Shown one piece after another: positions 1 through 9,121 of a DNA stretch of 64,000 bases. The number at the start of each line of letters is the position of its first letter. Positions within the stretch are counted from its first letter, which is position 1. The stretch is from positions 3,036,606-3,100,605 of the forward strand of contig NZ_KI911782.1 in the NCBI RefSeq assembly GCF_000515395.1, written 5' to 3'. Below the pieces are notes generated by a model. It ran no database searches, was not told the origin of the DNA, and saw nothing but the letters and a program-made list of their open reading frames with translations. The DNA is from Jiangella gansuensis DSM 44835 (GTDB lineage: Bacteria; Actinomycetota; Actinomycetes; Jiangellales; Jiangellaceae). The position numbers and the translations under genes were made by a program.

Positions 1-1887
1 GTTCGGAATGCTGCTGTCCTCCTTCGCCGGCGGCACGTCGCGGATGACGTAGACCTCCTTGTCCGCGCCAGCCCAGGACTCCCAGGCCACCGCGAATCCG
101 TCCCGGGCGGGGTCCTCGAGCGGCTTCTCGCCGTCGCTGAACTCGTAGGCGCTGCTGTATGCGGACACGAACACCGCGGAGATGCGCTCGTCGGCGGCGA
201 TCTGCTCCCGGACCTCGCGGCCCCACTCCAGGCAACTCGCGGAGGCGTCGTCGGTCTCTTCGTCGGGCAGCAGCCGACGGGCCTCGGTGACCGGGCACGA
301 CGCCTTCGTGTAGGTGACGACCTGCCAGTCGCGTTCCTCGCCGAGTGCGTCGAAGGCGGCGAACCAGTGCGTGGTGTGTGAGTCGCCGACCAGCGCGACC
401 ACCTGTTGGGGGGTGTCCGACTCGGAGCCGATGGTGCAGGTCTTGACCTCGGTGTCGTCGATGCCCTGCTGGCAGCCGGGGTAGGTCGCGGCCTGGTTCT
501 GCTCGACCACGACCTCCGGCGGCACCACCAGCTCGCCTTCGCCGACGGGGGAGCCGCATTCGCCGTCCAGAGCGGCCGGCCCGACGCACCCGGTGCCGGC
601 GGCGGCGAAGACGTCGCCCGCGCGCAGGTGGTCGGCGGCCGCGGCCGCGGCTTCGGCACGCCGGTCCAGCTCGGTGGTGATGCCGACGGTGCCGGCGACC
701 ACGATCGCCATGCCGGCGGCGGCGAAGGCGAAGCTGCGCCAAGGCATCGCCGACAGCGTGCTCTGGCGTCGCATCGGGTCCTCGACGTAGACCTTGCTCA
801 GCCAGGCCAGCACGAGCGTCGCGGCAAAGATGCCGAGCTTGTCGCCGGTACGCAGGCCGGTGCCGGTGACGTGCGGCAAGCAGACGATGAGCGGCCAGTG
901 CCACAGGTACACCGAGTACGAGATGTCGCCGACGAACGTCATGGGCTGCCGCGACAACAGCCACCCCGGTGTCAGTGGCGTCGCCGAGTTGCCGGCCGCG
1001 ATGACCGCCGCCGTACCCAGTACCGGCAGCAGCGCCACCCAGCTGGGGAACAGGGTGTCGCCGTCGAACAGCGCACCGGCGGCGACGACCGCGGTCAGCC
1101 CGGCGCCGCCGAGCAGCACGTGCACGGACCGCCGGTGCACCGTGCCGACCAGTCCCAGCCCGAGCAGCGCCCCGGCGGCGAACTCCCAGACCCGGGTCGG
1201 GGTGATGAAGTACGCGCTGGACGGCTCTCGTGCCGTCGCCACCACGGACCACGCCAGCGACGTCGCGCCCAGCACGCCGATGCCCGTGGCCAGGACTGCC
1301 CGGGTACCGAACCGGGACACCAACGCGAACCGCCGGGTCGCCAGCACGAGGGCGAGCACCAGCAGCGGCCACAGGACGTAGAACTGCTCCTCCACCGACA
1401 GCGACCAGTAGTGCTGGGCCACCGTGGGCACGTTGTCCTGCGCCATGTAGTCGACGGCGTCGCCGGCCAGCGCCCAGTTCTGGACGTACAGCGCGCTGGC
1501 GGCGAGTTGGCGGGCGGTGTCGCTCCACACCGTCGCCGGCAGGAACAGCACCGTCGCCACCGCGCTCACGGCGAGGACCAGCAGCGACGCCGGCAGCAGC
1601 CGGCGGATGCGGCGGGCCCAGAAGCGGCGCAGCGAGATGGTGCCGGTGCGCTCGACCTCGCGGACGATGTGCGCGGTGATGAGGTATCCGGAGATGACGA
1701 AGAAGACGTCGACGCCGACGAAACCGCCGGTCAACTGGTCCGGCCACAGATGGAACACCACCACCAGCAGCACCGCGACGGCGCGCAGGCCCTGGATCTC
1801 CGGCTGGAACCCGCCGTGACCGGTGGCGGCCCCGCGTTCCGGGGTTGTCGGCGACGGCGTCGAGGAGGCGGTGACGGGCGCTGTCAC
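1..1887 (-). CDS. Acyltransferase-3/SGNH membrane O-acyltransferase, 3' end cut by the window
   Basis: This is an OafA/YrhL-type protein: an N-terminal acyltransferase-3 membrane domain followed by a periplasmic SGNH hydrolase domain, which together O-acetylate surface glycans. The minus strand reads EIQGLRAVAVLLVVVFHLWP near the N-terminus, then GGFVGVDVFFVISG, both hallmarks of the family. The SGNH nucleophile block VALVGDSHTTHWFA lies at about 358-402. The frame is open to base 1, so the C-terminus, with the expected Asp/His of the triad, is outside the window; 629 codons are visible. The GTG at 1885-1887 is chosen as start because a GGTGAGG-like ribosome site precedes it by about 5 nt. 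It begins 7 nt after the epimerase stop, so the two are probably one operon. Two full-length relatives occur at 34.4 and 44.6 kb. The substrate glycan is unknown. Confidence 0.88.
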   Translation of the reverse strand, partial: MTAPVTASSTPSPTTPERGAATGHGGFQPEIQGLRAVAVLLVVVFHLWPDQLTGGFVGVDVFFVISGYLITAHIVREVERTGTISLRRFWARRIRRLLPASLLVLAVSAVATVLFLPATVWSDTARQLAASALYVQNWALAGDAVDYMAQDNVPTVAQHYWSLSVEEQFYVLWPLLVLALVLATRRFALVSRFGTRAVLATGIGVLGATSLAWSVVATAREPSSAYFITPTRVWEFAAGALLGLGLVGTVHRRSVHVLLGGAGLTAVVAAGALFDGDTLFPSWVALLPVLGTAAVIAAGNSATPLTPGWLLSRQPMTFVGDISYSVYLWHWPLIVCLPHVTGTGLRTGDKLGIFAATLVLAWLSKVYVEDPMRRQSTLSAMPWRSFAFAAAGMAIVVAGTVGITTELDRRAEAAAAAADHLRAGDVFAAAGTGCVGPAALDGECGSPVGEGELVVPPEVVVEQNQAATYPGCQQGIDDTEVKTCTIGSESDTPQQVVALVGDSHTTHWFAAFDALGEERDWQVVTYTKASCPVTEARRLLPDEETDDASASCLEWGREVREQIAADERISAVFVSAYSSAYEFSDGEKPLEDPARDGFAVAWESWAGADKEVYVIRDVPPAKEDSSIPN

Positions 1888-1894
1888 AGGCGCC

Positions 1895-2965
1895 TCACCG
1901 AGAGCGTGCGGCAGCCAGCTCCGACACGACGGCGTGGGCGGCCTTGCCGTCGCCGTAGACGGGGCGCTGAGCGGCCGTCGGCGCGGGGCGCGCGGCCAGG
2001 TCTGTCAGCTCGGTGAGGTCGTCGGCCAGCACGTTCCAGCCGTCGTCAAGCGTTTCCACCCACTCGGTCTCGCCGCGCAGGGTGGTGCACGGGCGGCCCA
2101 GCAGATAGGCCTCCTTCTGCAGGCCGCCGGAGTCGGTGACGACGCCGGCCGAGTGCAGCACCGCGGCCACCATGCCCGGGTAGGGCAGCGGCTCGGCGGT
2201 GTGCAGGGAGCTGCCCGGGCGGGCCAGCTCGATGCCGAACTCGTGGCAGCGGGCGACGAGACGGGGGTGCGCCAGCAGCAACACCTTGGTCGGCAGTGCC
2301 GCAAGCCCATTGATGATCGCGCGCAACCGGTCCGGCCGGTCCGTGTTCTCCGCCCGGTGGATGGTGGAGACGACGTAGCCGCCGGGCTCGAGCCCGGCCG
2401 GCAACGCCGGCGGGGTGTCGCGGACCGCGTCGCGGACCCGGAAGCACACGTCGGTCATGACGTCGCCGACCAGCACCGACCGGGCCGCGAGGCCCTCGGT
2501 GCGCAGGTGGTCCATGGCCACCTGCGTCGGTGCCAGCAGCAGGTCGGCGGCGTGATCGGTGAGAACCCGGTTGTGCTCCTCCGGCATCGCCCGGTTGAAC
2601 GAGCGCAGCCCCGCCTCCAGGTGCGCCACCGGCAGGTGCATCTTCACCGCGGACAGGGCACCTGCCAGGGTGGAGTTCGTGTCGCCGTAGACGAGCACCC
2701 AGTCCGGCCGGTGCTCGTCGAGGACCGCGTCCAGGACGGAGAGCATCGACCCGGTCTGTACCCCGTGGCTGCCGGAACCAACCCCCAGATGGACGTCGGG
2801 GTCCGGGATCTTCAGGTCGGCGAAGAAGACGTCGGACATGTTGGTGTCGTAGTGCTGCCCCGTGTGCACGATCACGTGGTCGTACGCGGAACCGGCGAAC
2901 GCCTCGGCGACGGGAGCGAGCTTCACGAACTGCGGGCGCGCTCCAACGATGCTGAGCACCTTCAT
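1895..2965 (-). CDS. wecB: Non-hydrolysing UDP-N-acetylglucosamine 2-epimerase
   Basis: This 356-residue protein interconverts UDP-GlcNAc and UDP-ManNAc in the cytoplasm, the first step towards ManNAc or ManNAcA in surface polymers. The sequence opens MKVLSIVGARPQFVK and has HTGQHYD, GDTNSTLAG, HLEAGLRSF, EEHNR, STIHRAEN and VTDSGGLQKEAYLLGRP. These blocks carry the conserved acidic residues and the His of the active site. Length is normal for the family. The frame extends upstream to a GTG at 3025, but the family N-terminus begins exactly at the ATG at 2963-2965. It is divergent from the nucleotide-sugar dehydrogenase at 3087, the classic WecB/WecC partnership, and lies just upstream of an O-acyltransferase gene. 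Confidence 0.93.
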   Translation of the reverse strand: MKVLSIVGARPQFVKLAPVAEAFAGSAYDHVIVHTGQHYDTNMSDVFFADLKIPDPDVHLGVGSGSHGVQTGSMLSVLDAVLDEHRPDWVLVYGDTNSTLAGALSAVKMHLPVAHLEAGLRSFNRAMPEEHNRVLTDHAADLLLAPTQVAMDHLRTEGLAARSVLVGDVMTDVCFRVRDAVRDTPPALPAGLEPGGYVVSTIHRAENTDRPDRLRAIINGLAALPTKVLLLAHPRLVARCHEFGIELARPGSSLHTAEPLPYPGMVAAVLHSAGVVTDSGGLQKEAYLLGRPCTTLRGETEWVETLDDGWNVLADDLTELTDLAARPAPTAAQRPVYGDGKAAHAVVSELAAARSR

Positions 2966-3086
2966 GTGGATCGGCCGTCCTCGTTGCTGGTCTGCGGTCG
3001 TCAGAGCCGGAGCGTGAGCGGGCACGCGCCGACGCGGGGTAGCCTATACGGCGCCCATCTCATCATCGTCATCACGAGGTCCAGCA

Positions 3087-4391
3087 GTGAGAATCGCCGT
3101 CGTCGCGCTCGGCAAGATCGGGCTCCCGCTCGCCGTCCAGTTCGCCGGCAAGGGTCATGAGGTCGTCGGTGTCGACGTCAATCAGACCATCGTCGACCTC
3201 GTCAACCAGGGCCGTGAGCCGTTCCCCGGTGAGGCGGAGCTGGACACCCGGCTGGCCGAGGTGGTCGGTGACGGCCGGCTGCGCGCCACGGCCGACTACG
3301 CCGACGCCATCCCCGGTGCCGACGCAGTCGTCGTCGTGGTGCCGCTGTTCGTCGACGACGAGACCTGGCAGCCCGACTTCGGCTGGATGGAGTCCGCGAC
3401 CCGCACGCTGGCCTCGCACCTGACACCGGGCACGCTCGTGTCCTACGAGACGACGCTGCCGGTGGGCACCACCCGCACCCGGTGGAAGCCGCTGATCGAA
3501 GAGATCTCCGGCCTCACCGAGGGCGACGACTTCCACCTCGTGTTCTCGCCGGAGCGGGTGCTCACCGGCCGGGTCTTCGCCGACCTGCGCAAGTACCCCA
3601 AGCTCATCGGCGGGCTGTCCGCCGACGGCGCCAAGCAGGCTCGTGCCTTCTACGAGGCGGTGCTCGACTTCGACGACCGGCCCGACCTCGAGCGCGGCAA
3701 CGGCGTATGGGACCTCGGCAGTGCCGAAGCCGCGGAGATGGCGAAGCTCGCCGAGACCACCTACCGCGACGTGAACATCGGCCTGGCCAACCAGTTCGGC
3801 CGGTTCGCCGCCGCCCACGGCATCGACGTCTACCAGGTCATCGAGGCCTCGAACTCGCAGCCGTACAGCCACATTCACCGGCCCGGCATCGCGGTCGGCG
3901 GCCACTGCATCCCCGTCTACCCGAGGCTGTACCTGTGGACCGACCCGGACGCCACCGTCGTGCGGGCCGCCCGTGAGGCCAACGCCGGCATGCCGGCCTA
4001 CACCGTCGGGCTGGTCGAGGCCGCGTACGGCGACCTCACCGGTGCCCGGGTGGTGGTGCTCGGCGCCTCCTACCGGGGGAAGGTGAAGGAGACGGCGTTC
4101 TCCGGCGTCTTCCCCGCCGTGCAGGCGCTGCGCGACAAGGGCGCCCAGGTGCTGGTGCACGACCCCATGTACAGCGACGACGAGCTCACCGCGCTGGGCT
4201 TCACGCCCTACACGCTGGGTGAGCCGGCCGACGCGGCGGTCGTCCAGGCCGATCACCCCGAGTACGGCGAGCTCGGCTCCGACGACCTGCCCGGCGTCCG
4301 GGTGCTCGTCGACGGGCGCGATGTCACCGACGCGGCGCGCTGGAACGGCGTCACCCGCGTCGTGGTCGGACGGGCGGCGACGTCCGAGTGA
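3087..4391 (+). CDS. UDP-sugar 6-dehydrogenase (UDP-ManNAcA/UDP-GlcNAcA type)
   Basis: This 434-residue NAD-dependent dehydrogenase oxidises C6 of a nucleotide sugar to the uronic acid. It starts with a Rossmann motif, AVVALGKIGLPLA. The middle domain carries the catalytic cysteine in GIAVGGHCIPVYP, and the C-terminal UDP-binding domain has VVVLGASYRGKVKETAFSG. The motif FSPERVLTGR is typical of the WecC/UDP-ManNAc dehydrogenase branch. The GTG start follows a GAGG ribosome site by about 8 nt. Its divergent neighbour is the UDP-GlcNAc 2-epimerase, which would make UDP-ManNAc, so UDP-ManNAcA is the likely product; substrate specificity cannot be read with certainty. Its stop overlaps the next GTG (GTGA), indicating translational coupling to the glycosyltransferase. 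Confidence 0.9.
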   Translation: MRIAVVALGKIGLPLAVQFAGKGHEVVGVDVNQTIVDLVNQGREPFPGEAELDTRLAEVVGDGRLRATADYADAIPGADAVVVVVPLFVDDETWQPDFGWMESATRTLASHLTPGTLVSYETTLPVGTTRTRWKPLIEEISGLTEGDDFHLVFSPERVLTGRVFADLRKYPKLIGGLSADGAKQARAFYEAVLDFDDRPDLERGNGVWDLGSAEAAEMAKLAETTYRDVNIGLANQFGRFAAAHGIDVYQVIEASNSQPYSHIHRPGIAVGGHCIPVYPRLYLWTDPDATVVRAAREANAGMPAYTVGLVEAAYGDLTGARVVVLGASYRGKVKETAFSGVFPAVQALRDKGAQVLVHDPMYSDDELTALGFTPYTLGEPADAAVVQADHPEYGELGSDDLPGVRVLVDGRDVTDAARWNGVTRVVVGRAATSE

Positions 4392-7024
4392 CCCAGCAAC
4401 TCCCGCAGCCCAACGGCGACGTGCACGTGGTGATGCTCGTCGCCAACGACGTGTCGAACGACAGCCGCGTCAAGAAGGAAGCTCTCGCTGTCGCCGAGAC
4501 CGGCGCCCGCGTCACCGTCATCGGGGCCGCCTCCGACGGCCGGCGCTCGATCGAGCCGCTCGGCAAGGCGCTGATCCTGCGCATCCCGGTGGCGTTCCGG
4601 CTGCGCGACGAGCGCAACCGGGGCCGCCGTCGCCGGCGCACCTGGCGCCCGCCGCTGCTGGGCTATCGCGACCGGGCGGCGCGGCAGGCCCGGAAGCTGG
4701 AGATCCGCGGCCGGCTCGACGACATCAAGGCCGACTCCGGGTTCGCCGTCGCGGCTCGCAAGTCCGGCGCGGTCTCGCCGCTGGCCTACCGGGCCGGGAC
4801 CCTGGGACGCGGGCTGCGCGCCGCGCGGTGGAAGCTCGCCCGCCGCGGGGTCTGGGTCCGCTCCGGTGTCGGCAGCCGCGTCGACTCCGTGTTCCAGTCC
4901 GGCTGGCGGGCCTGGGACGGCGCCGCGGCGCGGATGTCGTGGCCGGCTCGCTGGCGGCACGTGCATCCGGAGACCTACGACTACGAGGTCGCCTTCGGCG
5001 ACCTCATCGACCAGCTCGCGCCGGACATCGTGCACGCGCACGACATGCACGTCGTCGGCGTGGCGGCCCGTGCGGCCGGCCGGGCCAAGCTCCGCGGCCG
5101 CGACCTCAAGGTCGTCTACGACGCCCACGAGTACGTCCCCGGCCTGTCCCGTTACGGCCCCCGCACCCCGCGGTTCATCGCCGCCTGGGCCCGGCACGAG
5201 CGCGAGTACATCGGCCACGCCGACCACGTCGTCACCGTCAGCCCGGCCATCGCCCGCAAGCTGCAGGACCGCCACGGACTCGACCACGAGCCGTCGGTCA
5301 TCATCAACACCCCGGTCATGGCCGCCGCCGACACCGAGGTCATCGACCTGCGGTCCCGGCTGCGGCTGGGCCCCGACGTGCCGCTGATGGTCTACAGCGG
5401 CGGGGTCACCCGGGCCCGAGGGGTCGAGACCGCCGTGCAGGCGCTGGTGCACCTCCCCGACGTCCACCTCGCGGTGGTGTCGGTGCCGCATGTCGCCATC
5501 GCACCGGTGAACGAGCTGAAGGACCTGGCCGCGGAGCTGGGCGTGCAGGCGCGGGTGCACTATGTGAACCCGGTGGAGCCGGACGAGGTCGTGGCGTTCC
5601 TGAGCTCCGCCGACGTCGGGCTCATCCCCATCCTGCGCTATCCCAGCCACGAGATGGCGCTGCCGAACAAGGTCTTCGAGTACGTCTTCGCCGGCCTCCC
5701 GGTCGTGGTCAGTGACATGCCGAGCCTCACCGAGTTCGTCGGCTCCACCGGCATCGGCGAGGTGTTCCGGGTCGAGGACGCCGCCGACCTCGCCGCCAAG
5801 GTGCGCACGGTGCTCGACGACCCCGCTCCCTACCTGGCGCGGGTCACGGATCCGGACTTCCGCCGCGAGGTCTCCTGGGAGGGCCAGGCCGACAAGCTGC
5901 GTGAGCTGTACGGCCAGCTGCTGGGTCGGCCGCTGGAGATCCCGGCCGCCGGCGCGGGCACGGAGTGGGTCGCACCCACGGCCGAGCAGCCGCGGCTGCT
6001 GATCGGCCCGTCCAACAGCGCCGGCCAGGCCTGGCAGTGGGCCACCGCCGTCGAGCGGTATCTGCCGCAGGTCCGGGCCGAGTCGCTCATGGCCGACACC
6101 GGCGAGTTCAACTTCCGGGCGCACCGGGCGGTTCCGTCCGACCAGTTCCGCACCGACGCCGCGTGGATGGTCGACTTCGCCAGCTACGTACTGCGCAACG
6201 TCACCCACGTCCTGTTCGAGGCGGCCCGCCCGCTCCTCGGCCAGGCCCGCGGCCAGCTGTTCAACAGCGACCTGCCCACCTTCGAGCCGGCCGGCATCAC
6301 GACCGGGCTCATCTTCCACGGCTCGGAGATCCGCGACCCGAAGCTGCACCGCGAGTGGTACCGCTACTCGCCGTTCGCCGACCCGTACGACGAGCTCACC
6401 GGCAGGCTGCAGCGTGCCTGCCAGACCGTGCACAACGCCATCCGCGACTACGAGGGCCCGCGGTTCGTCACCACACCCGATCTGCTCGACTTCGTCGAGA
6501 ACGGCATCTGGCTGCCGGTGGTCGTGGCCGTCGACGAGCTGCGCACCGACCGCCCCGTCCTGGAGCGCGAGCGTCCGATCGTGGTACACGCTCCGTCGCG
6601 CAGTGCGCTGAAGGGCTCGGCGTTCGTTGACCCGGTGCTGCAGGATCTGCACGATCGTGGGCTGGTCGAGTACCGGCGTCTCGAGGGTCTTCCGCACAGT
6701 GAGCTGATGGCCATCATCCAGGACTCCGACATCGTCATCGACCAGCTGCTGCTGGGCTCGTATGGGGTGGCTGCGTGCGAGGCGATGGCAGCCGGGCGGG
6801 TGACCGTCGGCCATGTCGCCGACCAGGTCCGCAGTGCTATCCCCGCGGACCTTCCGCTGGTCGAGGCCACGCCGGACGACCTCCGCACCGTCATCGAGCG
6901 CATCGTGACGGAGCGGGACGAGGCCATCAAGTCCGCGGCCGCCGGGGTCGACTACGTCCAGCGGTTCCATGACGGACGCGAGTCGGCTCGGGTGCTCCGC
7001 GGGTTCCTCGGCATCGAGGACTGA
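4388..7024 (+). CDS. Two-domain glycosyltransferase (GT4-like plus second GT-B domain)
   Basis: This 878-residue protein probably adds sugars to a surface glycan. Residues 1 to about 510 form a GT4-type fold: a VMLVANDVSNDSRVKKEA opening, HAHDMHVVGVAARAA, YDAHEYVPG, the acceptor-side VTVSPAIARKL, and the nucleotide-sugar site ALPNKVFEYVFAGLPVVVSD. Residues from about 530 to the end form a second, more divergent GT-B-like unit with LLIGPSNSAGQAWQW, FHGSEIRDP, HAPSRSALKGS and LLGSYGVAACEAMAAGRV. Only the second half of that unit shows a recognisable donor-binding region. The start GTG overlaps the preceding stop by 4 nt, so it is coupled to the dehydrogenase that may make its donor. Which sugars are transferred cannot be told from the sequence. 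Confidence 0.85.
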   Translation: MTQQLPQPNGDVHVVMLVANDVSNDSRVKKEALAVAETGARVTVIGAASDGRRSIEPLGKALILRIPVAFRLRDERNRGRRRRRTWRPPLLGYRDRAARQARKLEIRGRLDDIKADSGFAVAARKSGAVSPLAYRAGTLGRGLRAARWKLARRGVWVRSGVGSRVDSVFQSGWRAWDGAAARMSWPARWRHVHPETYDYEVAFGDLIDQLAPDIVHAHDMHVVGVAARAAGRAKLRGRDLKVVYDAHEYVPGLSRYGPRTPRFIAAWARHEREYIGHADHVVTVSPAIARKLQDRHGLDHEPSVIINTPVMAAADTEVIDLRSRLRLGPDVPLMVYSGGVTRARGVETAVQALVHLPDVHLAVVSVPHVAIAPVNELKDLAAELGVQARVHYVNPVEPDEVVAFLSSADVGLIPILRYPSHEMALPNKVFEYVFAGLPVVVSDMPSLTEFVGSTGIGEVFRVEDAADLAAKVRTVLDDPAPYLARVTDPDFRREVSWEGQADKLRELYGQLLGRPLEIPAAGAGTEWVAPTAEQPRLLIGPSNSAGQAWQWATAVERYLPQVRAESLMADTGEFNFRAHRAVPSDQFRTDAAWMVDFASYVLRNVTHVLFEAARPLLGQARGQLFNSDLPTFEPAGITTGLIFHGSEIRDPKLHREWYRYSPFADPYDELTGRLQRACQTVHNAIRDYEGPRFVTTPDLLDFVENGIWLPVVVAVDELRTDRPVLERERPIVVHAPSRSALKGSAFVDPVLQDLHDRGLVEYRRLEGLPHSELMAIIQDSDIVIDQLLLGSYGVAACEAMAAGRVTVGHVADQVRSAIPADLPLVEATPDDLRTVIERIVTERDEAIKSAAAGVDYVQRFHDGRESARVLRGFLGIED

Positions 7025-7070
7025 TCGGTTTCATCCGCAAGCATTCGGCCCATTGTGGTTGCGGTGTCAA

Positions 7071-7098
7071 TTGTGACCAGTGAGACTGTTGTTACTAC
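7071..7098 (+). promoter_or_regulatory. Candidate promoter of the amidase gene
   Basis: TTGTGA (7071-7076) and TACTAC (7093-7098) are separated by 16 nt inside an unusually A/T-rich stretch between the glycosyltransferase and the amidase. If used, transcription would begin after the alternative GTG at 7080, supporting the ATG at 7131 as the real start. This is inferred from motif match only. Confidence 0.35.
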
Positions 7099-7130
7099 TG
7101 GGAAAATTGGCATCACCACGGGGGTCGGGG

Positions 7131-9059
7131 ATGACGACGCTTCGCGCGGTGCTGGCCGGCGCGCTCGTCGCGCTGGGCCTCGCGCTGCCCACAGGACCGG
7201 ACGCCGAGGCAGCGAGTGTCACGCCGTCGCCGGCGGATCATCGGCAGGAACTGCAGACGGTGCGGCTGCCCACGATGGCCAACGTCGGGGGACTGGGCAG
7301 CATGCCGCCCACACCGAACGGGCAGGCCGCTGATCCCAGCCTGGGGGGCATCCCCGTGGTCTACACACCCGAGTACGACGTCAGCCCGTTCCAGCTGGCC
7401 GCCGTCACCTGGACCGGCGCAGCGCCGGTCACGGCGTGGGTGCGGGTGCGCACCGACGGCGAGTGGTCACAGTGGTACGAGCTGCCTGCCGACTCCGACC
7501 ACCAGCCCGATCCCGGGTCGCCCGAGGCTGCTGGCGCACGGAACGGCACCGATCCGCTGCTGGTCCCGGAGTCCGACGGCGTCCAGGTGCGGGCGGAGTC
7601 CACCGTGCGGCCGGGTGCGCGGCAGCTCGGTGACCTGCGCCTCGAACTCGTCGACCCGGCCGCGGAACCGAGCGGCGCGCCGATGGAGCCACAGGCCGAG
7701 GCGGTGCCGCTGGAGCCGGCGCAGGCCCACGGGGTGCGGGTGGCGACACCGCAGCCGTCGATCTACCGGCGCTCGCAATGGGGTGCCGACGAGTCGATGC
7801 GCGCGGACCCGCCGACGTTCGGCGACGTCAACGGGGCATTCGTGCACCACACGGTCAGCGCGACCCAGTACGCGGCCGCGGACGTGCCGAACATGATCCG
7901 GTCGATCTACGTCTACCACGTGCGGTCCCGCGGCTGGAACGACATCGGCTACAACTTCGTCATCGACCGCTTCGGTCGCATCTGGGAGGGCCGGTACGGC
8001 GGCATCAACCGGGCGGTCACCGGGGCGCACACGGCCGGCTACAACGACGACGCCTTCGCGGCCTCCGCCCTGGGCACCTACAGCGACACCCCGCCGACGG
8101 CGCCGATGCTGCGCGCCTACGAGAACCTGTTCGCGTGGAAGTTCAGCATCCACGGCGTCGACCCGCGGTACGCCGTGAACTACGACGGCGAACGGTGGCC
8201 GGCCATCGCCGGACACCGTGACGCCGCCGCCACGGCCTGCCCCGGCGACGCACTGTACGCACGGCTGGGCACCATCCGGGCCGGGACCATCACGGCCATG
8301 AGCCTGTCACCGAGCCGCGACACCAACCGCAACGGCCGCGTGGACCTCATGGCCACGCGGTCCAACGGTTCGCTGATCGCCGCCGACCTGGCCGGCGGCA
8401 ACGTCACCGGGATGCGAGCCCTCGGAACCGGCTGGGACGCCGTCGTGTCCGTCGCGCTGCCCGGCGACTGGAACGGCGACCGGCGGGACGACATGATCGG
8501 GCGCCTTCGCGACGGCAGCCTGAAGCTCTGGCCGGGTGCCGGGAACGGCACCTTCGGCCGCGCCGTGCGCATCGGCTCCGGCTGGAACATCATGAGCCTG
8601 GTCACCGCGCCGGGCGACTGGGACCGCGACGGGCATCCCGATCTCATCTCCCGGCGGACGTCCGACGGCACGCTGTGGCTGTCCCGCGGCAACGCCCAGG
8701 GCCGCATCGTCGAGCAGCGGCAGATCGGCACCGGCTGGGGCGCCACAACCGCGCTGGTCGGTGTGGGTGACTGGGACGGCGACAACGTCGGCGACCTCGT
8801 CGCTCGCCGCACCGACGGCACCCTGTGGCTGTACCCCGGCGCGGGCTCCGGCGCGTTCGGCACGCCGCGGCGCATCGGCACCGGCTGGAACGGCTACCAG
8901 ATCGCCGGCGTCGGCGACGCCACCGGCGACGGCCGCGCCGACATCGTCGCCCGCAGCACGGTCGGCACGCTGGTGCTCTACCCCGGCGACGGGTCCGGCG
9001 GCTTCGGCAGAGCCCGAACCATAGGCTCCGGCTGGGGCGGCTACAACCGAGTGTTCTGA
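7131..9059 (+). CDS. Secreted N-acetylmuramoyl-L-alanine amidase with FG-GAP/VCBS repeats
   Basis: This 642-residue exported protein is predicted to cleave the amide bond between muramic acid and L-Ala in peptidoglycan. The ATG start gives a clean signal peptide, with a positive N-end, an LAGALVALGLAL core and cleavage near DAEAAS. A longer frame from the GTG at 7080 would spoil it. A PGRP/Amidase_2 domain spans about residues 205-385. Candidate zinc ligands are His239 or His240 (VHHTVS), His362 and Cys370 (AGHRDAAATACPG). The C-terminal third, from about residue 400, has four or so FG-GAP/VCBS-type blades with D-x-D-x-D-like loops (GDWNGDRRDD, GDWDRDGHPD, GDWDGDNVGD, GDATGDGRAD) and the refrain IGTGWG, likely a beta-propeller for binding glycan or calcium. 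It faces a convergent flavoprotein gene across a terminator-like hairpin. Confidence 0.9.
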   Translation: MTTLRAVLAGALVALGLALPTGPDAEAASVTPSPADHRQELQTVRLPTMANVGGLGSMPPTPNGQAADPSLGGIPVVYTPEYDVSPFQLAAVTWTGAAPVTAWVRVRTDGEWSQWYELPADSDHQPDPGSPEAAGARNGTDPLLVPESDGVQVRAESTVRPGARQLGDLRLELVDPAAEPSGAPMEPQAEAVPLEPAQAHGVRVATPQPSIYRRSQWGADESMRADPPTFGDVNGAFVHHTVSATQYAAADVPNMIRSIYVYHVRSRGWNDIGYNFVIDRFGRIWEGRYGGINRAVTGAHTAGYNDDAFAASALGTYSDTPPTAPMLRAYENLFAWKFSIHGVDPRYAVNYDGERWPAIAGHRDAAATACPGDALYARLGTIRAGTITAMSLSPSRDTNRNGRVDLMATRSNGSLIAADLAGGNVTGMRALGTGWDAVVSVALPGDWNGDRRDDMIGRLRDGSLKLWPGAGNGTFGRAVRIGSGWNIMSLVTAPGDWDRDGHPDLISRRTSDGTLWLSRGNAQGRIVEQRQIGTGWGATTALVGVGDWDGDNVGDLVARRTDGTLWLYPGAGSGAFGTPRRIGTGWNGYQIAGVGDATGDGRADIVARSTVGTLVLYPGDGSGGFGRARTIGSGWGGYNRVF

Positions 9060-9060
9060 A

Positions 9061-9078
9061 GTCCGGGCTGCCCCGGAC
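9061..9078. terminator. Bidirectional hairpin between convergent genes
   Basis: A perfect 7-bp GC stem (GTCCGGG at 9061-9067 and CCCGGAC at 9072-9078) with a 4-nt loop lies immediately after the amidase stop and 44 nt before the end of the convergent gene. There is no T tract, which is common in actinomycete terminators. Confidence 0.55.
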
Positions 9079-9121
9079 GGCTGCACGGAGTCTGCGGGTG
9101 CACGACGGGATCGGATCGTTC

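Noticed and set aside
4253-6970. 905-codon open frame antisense to the two-domain glycosyltransferase
   Set aside because: Its translation is a low-complexity Val/Gly/Arg/Asp-rich string with no family motif, typical of antisense frames in very GC-rich genes. The plus-strand protein has clear GT motifs.
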